Positions 56,910 to 64,000 of a stretch of DNA of 64,000 bases are shown here, piece after piece (the stretch's first letter is position 1; each line of letters starts with the position of its first letter). The stretch comes from Cladosporium sp. IMV 00045. Lineage: Eukaryota; Ascomycota; Dothideomycetes; Cladosporiales; Cladosporiaceae. The stretch covers positions 1 to 64,000 of the forward strand of contig MSJI02000659.1 in the NCBI GenBank assembly GCA_001931905.2, read 5' to 3'. The notes beneath the pieces are model-generated. The model made no database searches. It was given only the letters and a program-made list of their open reading frames with translations, and was not told the origin of the DNA. The position numbers and the translations under genes are program-made.

Positions 56910-57827
56910 TCATAAAACATCATCCTCACGACAATCCATTACCAAAATCTCTCCTAGATAGTGTGCCATGATAGTCCCCACCAGAGGGGCACTCATGACA
57001 GCTGCCTGAGGGGTGACACCGCAGCCCCAGAAGACCGGAACGTTGTCATCATCTCCAAAGACCTGGCTCAAAGGTCTCTGATCAGGTGTTTGTGGCGCAT
57101 GGCCCCATTGAACTTGATCGACATCTTTAATGCCTAGCTGTTCCAAGGCTTCCCAGCCCCAAGCTATGGGCTCGCCATGGGTGGGTAAATAACGTCTTGT
57201 GATGTTGCGGACCAACTCGATTTCATGTCGTTTGAAAGGTCACATAGATACGACGTATTTAGAGCCAGAGAAGATCCCAGAAGGATTGAGGGGAACGTTG
57301 GTATAGTACATTGGCACCGTGCGGTCCTGGGAGAGATGCCTGATCTCAAGACCAGCGCGGATAAGCGCGGATTCGAAGCTCTGACTGCAGCCAATGATGA
57401 AGGCAACATGGTCGTCATTCCACTGCGACACTATGTCGTTGACAGGGCTGCGAACGAGCCTCGACCCTTCGTAGACGTTATACCAAGGGCAGTCGGTCCG
57501 GATGTCGAGATCTTCTGCCAGGTCTTGCTTTGAGACTCGCGGAAGGTATGACTTGAGCTTGGAAAAGTCTCCAGCATGTGCTGATTCAGCGATCAAAGGG
57601 CAAGGCACCGGGTTTCCGGCGCAAAGACCACGAAAGTCGTCGGCATACCGCGAGGGAATTACCAATATGTTTGCTTGCAAGTATGTATCTGCAACCCAAG
57701 ACGTCGACTGAGTCCACTGCCCCTTCCGTGCTGCTACCCGGGCAGCAAGGCCGTCACTTAGGTCTGACGGTGCAAGGCGGTTTGGGTGTAGGATTGCAGG
57801 GGTGTGTTGTGAGGTAAACGGTGACAT
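56910..57827 (-). pseudogene. DUF1445 / D-glutamate cyclase-like hydro-lyase with one in-frame TGA
   Basis: The frame starts at ATG 57827 (MSPFTSQHTP) and runs without intron to 56910, 306 codons, but is cut at codon 196 by TGA at 57240-57242. Both sides are clearly one domain: before it NILVIPSRYADDFRGLC, NVPLNPSGIFSGSKYVVSM; after it PFKRHEIELVRNITRRY, DNVPVFWGCGVTPQAAVM. The family (putative hydro-lyase UPF0317; N-terminal half of mammalian D-glutamate cyclase) has SMRP at the break, so Arg CGA to TGA by one C-to-T change is the simplest view. The truncated product would lack the WGCGVTPQ motif. Readthrough (TGA followed by C is a leaky context) or sequencing error remain possible. A short upstream frame to 57899 is also in phase. 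Confidence 0.83.
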
Positions 57828-58302
57828 GATGACATGAAATGTTGGCGATCGCACATGTGTCAAAGTTGCACAAAGCCCGGAAAATATCAGAACAGTCAAG
57901 ATATACGAACTTCATCCTCGGGCTGCGCTTGAGACTATTACGGTAAAGACGGTCTGGTCGATGGTCAGAGATAGGGAAGCAGACGGGGTTTGAAGTCCGG
58001 ACAGGCCAAACGCAGGCCGAGGGCCGCGGGGCTTGATCTCCGAAGCCTGCGATATCTCCACATCAAATGCTATCACAGCTGCGCGCATGTGGTAATGTGA
58101 CATACCGCTAGGATAGCACATCACGAGTATGCCTGTCTAGTTTGCATAACATCATCAGTTGGGTTGGGTCTTCAGGAAGACATTGTCACTCTGTTTCTAA
58201 CTGCAGATGAATATGATGCTGTGAACAGATTCTCAACTCGTGAAATTCGACACTTGAGTAAGATATATATGCAAGACAAGCCCAGAGTCTGGACAAAGCC
58301 GA
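57828..58302. other. Intergenic: DUF1445 promoter and GMC 3' region
   Basis: 475 bp. The two genes on either side point the same way (minus). Nothing beyond the DUF1445 promoter is expected or seen. Confidence 0.5.
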
Positions 58303-60153
58303 CTAGGCCCACTGCTCAGCCATCAGCTGGGCAGCCCTCTCGGCAATACCATACACACCACTCTGGATGTGGCCGCTGACAAGCGCGGGCATAATGCTAG
58401 CATCCACCACACGCAGACCTTCAACACCGTACACCTTGAGCTCAGGGCTGACGACACCGCCATCCTCCTTTGGCAGCATAGCGCACGTACCGACAGGGTG
58501 CCAGATACTGGCCATGTTGGTCTGGGCGTAGGCAATCCAGTCTTCGTCGGATGTGACTTCGCTGAGCCCGGGTTCGTACTCGTCCGTCCACATGTAGCTC
58601 ATGGGCTCGGTCTAAGCGATCTTGCGCATGTACTTTGCGATTTGAGCGACGCCCTCGAGATCATAGGGATTGCTGAGGTAGTTTGGGTTGAAAATGGGCT
58701 TTGAGTTGAAGTCAGAACCGTTGATGTGCGAGCTGCCGCGGGAGAATGGATGCATGATCACGCCGATGAGGGCGAAGAAAGAAGAGCCGTAGAGCTCGCT
58801 GTCTGTAGCAGGGTAACCTTTGGCGCCGAGGTAGCCATCAGAGAAAAGCACTTCGAGTTGCGGGACGCCTTTGCAAGGGTCCTGGAGGTTTTCGAGCTTC
58901 TTCAGATCGACAGGGTTGGTTTTGTCGGCCGACGCATTGGCTTTTGAAATGAGAGATGTGGAGTTATCGAGAACTTGCTCCCATTGCAAGTAGGCGTACC
59001 CGCTGGAGGTGCTATCATAGAGCCCTTTCTCTCCTTGCTCCCACAGCGCAAGCTGCTCGGCAGCGTAGGTCTGATTCAGTCTGAGGATATCAGGTGTAGT
59101 GTAATTGTCGCGGAGCTGGTAAGCGTTGACGATGCGGACATGATCCTGGAGGTTCTCGCCCACACCAGGCAGCTCAACCTTCTGCTCCACCCCAGCAGCT
59201 TCCAGGACTTCCTTGCGGCCAACACCAGAGAGCTCGAGCAGCTGTGCGGACTGAATGGTACCGGCGGAGAGGATGACTTCTTTGCTGGCACGGATGACAT
59301 TGCCATTCTTCAGTGTGACTCCGGTAGCCTTAGCGGCATCGTCGATGTTGACCTTCACGACTTCTGTTTCGAGCAGGAGGTGGAGGTTGTTGGGAGCCTC
59401 GGCAAGATAAGCTGGGCTGTAAGACCGAGTGTAGTTGGAAGGCTGGATGTTACTCGTATGGCGCATGTAACCGACCATGTTGCCATCGAGATAGCTTTCG
59501 GTCTGATCGATGCCAAGGTTCTGCATAGCAGGGAAGAACGACTCCTGCTGAGGTGGGGCCAGTCGGTTGAGCAGAAAGTTGATCGGACCCTTAGCACCGT
59601 AGCCTACAAGTTCCGCAGATCCGTTGGCTGCAGTGACGTGGTACTCTTCGGCAGATCGCATGGCCGGGAACATTGATTCGGCATCCCAGCCAGGATTACC
59701 GAGCTCCTCCCAAGCATCGTAGTCTGCAGATGCACCGCGATCCCAAGAGAGCAGGTTAAGAGCAGAACTTCCACCAAGAACACGGCCGCGGTTCTGACCA
59801 ATCACGCGGCCATCTGCGCCATCCTGAGGAGTCGTGGTGAAGTTCCAGTCGTACTTGCTTCCAAGAAGGGAACCTTTTCGGCCAGGGATGTAAATGCCGG
59901 CCTCGTCGCGGCCATCTGGTCCGGCCTCAATGATCAGGACCGAAGAATGCTTCAAGTGCTGGCCGAGACGTGTACCCAGGGCAACACCAGCTGTACCTCC
60001 ACCAACAACGATCTATTTTGGGGAATGCATCAGAAGTTATGCTGGTGGCATGCGGAGAAGGATAAGGCTCACAAAGTCATAGGTGTTTTGAGGCACGACG
60101 GCAGCCGCAGCTAATGCGACCAGAGACGCGGCCACGTATGCGGTGGCCAGCAT
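58303..60153 (-). pseudogene. Secreted GMC oxidoreductase (choline dehydrogenase/aryl-alcohol oxidase type) with one in-frame TAG
   Basis: Exons 60153-60073 and 60012-58303 (intron 60 bp, donor GTGAGC) give 597 codons with a TAG at 58612-58614 about 494 codons in. The signal peptide is MLATAYVAASLVALAAAA. FAD-binding YDFIVVGGGTAGVALGTRL forms across the intron; GMC signature GRVLGGSSALNLLSWDRG and the second signature SAGTIQSAQLLELSGVG are intact. After the TAG the frame continues with TEPMSYMWTDEY, SIWHPVGTCAM (catalytic His) and PALVSGHIQSGVYGIAERAA (second catalytic position). Truncation would remove both catalytic residues. No intron can remove the TAG. CAG to TAG is the simplest origin. 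Such enzymes make hydrogen peroxide from alcohols outside the cell. Confidence 0.87.
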
Positions 60154-60990
60154 GTTCACGGATGTGCAGGTGACGAGGCTTGATGAAGCGAGATTGTGAG
60201 GTTGCAGGAAAGATCACGATAATCCTGCAGCAAGGACGAAAGTTTTGTCGACGCCCACGTGTGGGATCAGGCTAAAAAGTCGGTTGTCCTGCGTCGCCTA
60301 ATGCACTGTCTATGCATCCGGCAGATGCGGTAGATGCGTGTTGCTCCTGCGGGCGTGGCGATCTCTCGAGACGGCGAGGATGGTCAGATTGACGAGCCGG
60401 GAGACGAGTCAGTCAACAAGCTGGTAGGCGAGCCAGCACAGTAGATGAGGCGATGGAATGTTCAAGCGCCTCAACACATCTCGCTTGAGGGCGGTGATCA
60501 GACATGGCGATTCACCCCGCGGGCTTTTTTCCGTGTCGAAGAAGGAGATACTGTAGGAGGTAGCATCAAGATCCTGGGCTTGGAGAGAAAACAATGGGGA
60601 ATAATAATGAAGGGAATACCTTAAGGAAGAGACAGGCTGGAGATGGAGACGGAGACCAAGGACGGGTGGGATCGGGTCGCTTGGCCTGAAGCCAGCCCCA
60701 CATCGCGGAAAGGCGGCAGGGCGGGCGGCGCACGGCAGAGGAGATGCCGCCAGCCTTCTTCAACGCCCCAGATGTCGCAATCATACAACATTAAACCAGC
60801 TGGGATCTCCAAACGATCTGGCTCGAAGCTTTCTTTCCCTTTGATCATAAAACCTGCTATTTACGCAGTCTCACTTTACAGCAAATGGTCCGCACGTGAC
60901 GCCGCCCTGACGCATACGAAGCCATCGGCGCAGGCGTAGGGTACGCGGCAGAGCTAGTCGGCGCCAGGCTGACTGTGTACAATAGGAGAA
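60154..60990. other. Divergent promoter, GMC gene / HET gene
   Basis: 837 bp without a gene I can support. A GC-rich segment lies near 60700-60740. Nothing else named. Confidence 0.5.
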
Positions 60991-62799
60991 ATGCTCCCCA
61001 GCTCTACCCCACTGGAGCGCAGCAGTCAACAGAGTTGTGCGTGTATGCTTCCTGATGCCTTCCAAGGGTTCGAAGCCCCCTATAGTTGTGGAGAATTCAT
61101 CGCACAGGCTTTAGCCCGCAGCAGCTCCCAATTGGCGAGCCTCGCACACGAGGAAGACATGCGTCTTGCGGTCACGCCAAAGCACTCAACGAAAGCAAAG
61201 AAAAGATCACCAGAAGCACGACCATGGCCACTGGAAACGGTGGAGAAACGAAAAAGGGCAAAGGAGATATCACTGAAAGCAGGAGAGATACGCTTGGTCC
61301 GACTCCGCCATGACTACTCACCCGAGTCGATCGACATCATTGGCTGTGAGACTCGCATATATCCCTCACATGCGTGCGCGCAGTACAAGGCTATATCGTA
61401 TCATTGGGGCTATCCACTCTTCTGGCGAGAAATCACTGTTGACGACAAGACGACGCTGGTCGCGTACAACCTGTACCGATTCTTGCAGCACGCAAAGTCG
61501 CGACCGCAACAATTTTCCAGTTGGCTCTGGATCGACGCCCTCTCCATCAATCAGATGGATAACGAAGAGCGAAGACACCAGGTCGCGGTCATGGCTCAAA
61601 TATTTGGAAACGCTGAACAAGTTGTTGCATGGCTTGGGCCACCAGATCTTGGGAGCGACGACGCTATGAACTTGTTGGCGATGCCGCGTCGCAACTGGAC
61701 CAAACTCGGTCCCCAGCGCATCAAAAGTGGAGATGCTCCATCGAGTCCGGAACGAGACTCCCGTATCAGCAACGCGGAGTGGGTTACATTCAAGTCGGGA
61801 CGCATTGGTGACGAAGACATCAAAGCGCGCTTGGTGTTGAGACCATATCTATCGGAGCTGTGCTTATACCCAGAAAAGACAATCATGGAGACCATCGTCG
61901 GGCTGTGTAATCGTCCATATTGGACCCGGCTTTGGATCTTACAGGAGCTAAAGCATGCAAAGACTATCATGCTGATGTGCGGTTCGAGATTCGCTCCATG
62001 GAGTGGCCTGGAAGATTTTTGGACCGTTCGTGGACATGCCGAGGAAGTGAAGCGTGCCCGGGAAGTGAAGCCTGTAGGATATCTCGCTCAGCCTGTCAAA
62101 CCAGAGCCGCCAACCCTTAGCTTGGCAGAAAGAATGATAAGATTACGGACAGAACAGATCGACACATCTCTTTGGAGTCTTCTTCGAATGACTAAGGATC
62201 TGCTTTGCTCAGATACTCGAGATGTTGTTTACGCCATTCTCAGCGTCGACACCAAGGGTCATGAGTCTATCGAGCCGGACTACACTGCTTCCATTCACTC
62301 GATAGCAAATCAGATTTTGAGGAACAAGTACGATTTGGAACCTCCCACATCGCTTGATGAAGTGGCCGCCGACTGCGAATTCATCGATCAATCGTTTCAG
62401 CTTCCTACTTCAAGTATCCTGAAGTGCGATCAATGCTGTGCCCTGCGGTTTCCAGTTCCAGGAGCGCTCGAGGAGTCTTGGTATGGATGGTCGATTCGTC
62501 ACAAGCATGACGAGGTGAAATGCATTATTGACAGTTCGGCATATCCCACTGGAAGTGATCGCATGTACAGAGGTCTCTCACTACGTTCAGAGCCAAAAAG
62601 AAAATTCTGGACCGGTGCGCCTGGATTAGGTCAAGCTCGTGGATGCTACCATAGAGAGGATGAGGATCACGACTATACTAAGCGGCAAATCCCTATCGAA
62701 GCGTACGATACCCCATACGGCGGGGACTTCAAAATGTGTCGGAGTTTGTTTCCCGATCTCTTCCCACGGCCAAGGAATGATGCCCCACCACATGAGTAG
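60991..62799 (+). CDS. HET-domain protein (heterokaryon-incompatibility type)
   Basis: A single exon of 602 residues. The HET domain begins at about residue 93 (EIRLVRLRHDYSPES) and has the three usual blocks: QYKAISYHWGYPLFW, SSWLWIDALSINQMDNEER and HQVAVMAQIFGNAEQVVAWLGP. After it come RPYWTRLWILQELKHAKTIML and ICGSR-like MLMCGSRFAPW, then SLWSLLRMTKDLLCSDTRDVVYAIL, all normal for fungal HET proteins; the DTRDVVYAIL block joins the domain to its C-terminal part. The first 90 residues are Ser/Lys-rich with a Cys-containing start and no known fold. HET domains are TIR-related and trigger cell death on non-self recognition. The exact ATG is uncertain, since later ATGs are also in phase. There is no NACHT partner next to it. 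Confidence 0.9.
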   Translation: MLPSSTPLERSSQQSCACMLPDAFQGFEAPYSCGEFIAQALARSSSQLASLAHEEDMRLAVTPKHSTKAKKRSPEARPWPLETVEKRKRAKEISLKAGEIRLVRLRHDYSPESIDIIGCETRIYPSHACAQYKAISYHWGYPLFWREITVDDKTTLVAYNLYRFLQHAKSRPQQFSSWLWIDALSINQMDNEERRHQVAVMAQIFGNAEQVVAWLGPPDLGSDDAMNLLAMPRRNWTKLGPQRIKSGDAPSSPERDSRISNAEWVTFKSGRIGDEDIKARLVLRPYLSELCLYPEKTIMETIVGLCNRPYWTRLWILQELKHAKTIMLMCGSRFAPWSGLEDFWTVRGHAEEVKRAREVKPVGYLAQPVKPEPPTLSLAERMIRLRTEQIDTSLWSLLRMTKDLLCSDTRDVVYAILSVDTKGHESIEPDYTASIHSIANQILRNKYDLEPPTSLDEVAADCEFIDQSFQLPTSSILKCDQCCALRFPVPGALEESWYGWSIRHKHDEVKCIIDSSAYPTGSDRMYRGLSLRSEPKRKFWTGAPGLGQARGCYHREDEDHDYTKRQIPIEAYDTPYGGDFKMCRSLFPDLFPRPRNDAPPHE

Positions 62800-63137
62800 C
62801 GGGAGATTCACTTGCCTCGCACCACCAAGAGCATGTTACGACGGCACCGACAAAAGTCACTTTGGCAATTAAGAGAGCGACGAGAAAATGGGCGAGAGGG
62901 AGGAAAACTCCGACAGCATAATCTTCGAAAGATAGCCGACCGTTGCGCAACAACGGTTAAGTGACTTAGTACATCCATTCATTTTATGTTTTGATGTGTT
63001 GATTCTGTCCGGCTATATACGATAGCCGTATTGGCCGTCCAGAATAGCGACCTTGATCTACTTGCAAACGAGGTTCGTTGCCTTTGCTCACGGTAAGTGT
63101 GAGAGTTAGCCATCCCCTACACTGCCTGTAAGACCTC
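62800..63137. other. Intergenic between HET gene and LINE remnant
   Basis: About 340 bp, AT-rich near 62960-63050. No gene is seen. The 3' untranslated part of the retroelement may reach into it. Confidence 0.4.
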
Positions 63138-63900
63138 CTATTGGTAGGCAAATCTGCCTATTTTCTCCAGAAATCGGGTAGTAGCCTTGACTACTGCTGG
63201 ATATGGCTTCCATCTCTATTTGGCGCCACCTGACAACTGCCCTGTTCTGATGTTCCTCCTCGAAGGCCATCCTCCCAAGAGGTAAGATGTGGTTCCAGAC
63301 CTACCGCCTACCGCTGCTCGCAACTCCCTACGCTTGTCTGCCTACCTCGAGCACATAAGAAGAATGTGTTCGATCGTTTTCTCTTCGTCGTCTCCATGTC
63401 CGCGTTTACTACCAGTCCTGCTCGGCAAAGGTACTAGCTCAACAGACAGTGTCCCGTTCTCGCCAAGATGGGAAACGGAGCCGTGTCCGACTTTAACGAC
63501 TTGTGTAGCTACAGGGTGTGCTTTCCAGACAGGGCGTGTTCCATCTTCCACGTATACTAGCCGGACTGCCTCATGGTGTCGGACAGGTTCGGATCTTCGC
63601 TCCTATCCCAATTTATCCTACGGACAACGCCTGCCACCTCCCGCATGCTTTCCGACGCTGGAGCCGTAGGCTTACCCGTGTGACTCGACGCCATCGTGCT
63701 ACATCGTTGGCTTCTTCAAGCTTTGGAATCGGTGGTGGCGTCGATGTCATTCGGGCATTCATGGCAAATCTAGGCAGTACATTCGATGCGATGTGGCAGG
63801 ACATGGTTATTTTCATCCTATTAACACAGAAAGCTGAGTTTTTCATGAGAAGTTCGAGTGAAAATCTCATTCGCGTTGAGCATGTCGGGCATACTGGTTT
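63138..63900 (-). mobile_element. Decayed 3' end of a LINE-type (Tad1-like) retrotransposon
   Basis: One minus-strand frame stays coherent from about 63551 to a terminal stop at 63138, broken by TAG at 63342-63344 and another near 63210. It reads EEKTIEHILLMCSR, then ADKRRELRAA, SYLLGGWPS, and finally RWKPYPAVVKATTRFLEKIG with RFAYQ before the stop. This series (Cys/His HxxxC knuckle, R-x3-R-x-L, LLGG, WKP...V+ATxRF..xxGR) is how fungal LINE ORF2 proteins end after the RNase H domain. The part from 63551 to about 63900 is more degraded and could be RNase H. The second knuckle cysteines seem lost (KRGHG). No reverse-transcriptase motifs are in view; the element may run past the window edge. 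Confidence 0.62.
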
Positions 63901-64000
63901 CAGTTAGACGTGCTTTAGCAAATGTGTTGGTCTATCTAATTCTAAATTTGTATTTCGAAGGCATCGGCGCTGCCACATGGAAACATCTAATCAAAGATTG

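Noticed and set aside
57204..57242. A 36-nt intron (GTATCT...CGAG) that would remove the TGA in the DUF1445 gene
   Set aside because: Too short for a fungal intron, no branch site, and it would delete the conserved VVSM-RP motif.
57240..57242. Selenocysteine at the TGA
   Set aside because: Filamentous ascomycetes generally lack selenoprotein machinery, and the family has Arg at this place.
36789..62799. A secondary-metabolite biosynthetic cluster in the right half
   Set aside because: SDR, GMC, transporter and regulator genes are present, but there is no PKS, NRPS, terpene synthase or DMATS core enzyme in the window.
1..64000. CRISPR arrays, bacterial operons or prophage
   Set aside because: No regularly spaced direct repeats; genes contain spliceosomal introns and fungal domains throughout.

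Overview
The window looks like chromosomal DNA of a filamentous ascomycete (Pezizomycotina; the gene style suggests Dothideomycetes, but I cannot fix the class from sequence alone). Support: short introns of about 49-86 bp with GTRNGT donors, many single-exon genes, tRNA genes with introns at the usual position, and fungal-specific families (Zn2Cys6 regulators, HET and NACHT proteins, rhodopsin/PTH11-like membrane proteins, GH28 pectinase, heme-thiolate peroxidase). Exon joins below were read by hand; reading frames sum to whole codons in every multi-exon model given.

Left part (1-36 kb) is mostly conserved housekeeping. It holds a Dal5-type MFS permease, DNA ligase I with a possible mitochondrial alternative start, a Cid2/Mix23 protein, a secreted heme-thiolate peroxidase, tRNA-Gln(CTG), a JmjC/cupin protein, tRNA-Asp(GTC), the Rix7 ribosome-biogenesis ATPase and the ESCRT-III subunit Vps20. 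A 1636-residue NACHT NTPase follows. Next come two divergent Zn2Cys6 regulators sharing a 1.6 kb promoter, a natural fusion of succinyl-CoA ligase alpha with a reduced beta half, a small conserved protein of unknown role, and the E2 subunit of a branched-chain 2-oxoacid dehydrogenase.

Right part (36-64 kb) is accessory in character. It has an endopolygalacturonase, two F-box paralogues, an SDR, a broken SIR2-like gene, an unknown membrane-anchored protein, a rhodopsin-domain membrane protein and a choline/GABA-type permease. A Zn2Cys6 regulator is divergent from a DHA1 multidrug-type MFS transporter. A DUF1445 gene and a GMC oxidoreductase gene are each cut by one in-frame stop. A HET-domain gene and the decayed 3' end of a LINE-type retrotransposon follow. 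Three of the genes between 41 and 60 kb carry in-frame stops that could each come from one C-to-T change, so this stretch appears to be losing genes.

The most unusual items are the alpha-beta succinyl-CoA ligase fusion that has lost its nucleotide-binding signatures, the cluster of nonsense-interrupted genes, and the large NACHT protein with a C-terminal region I cannot assign to a common repeat type.
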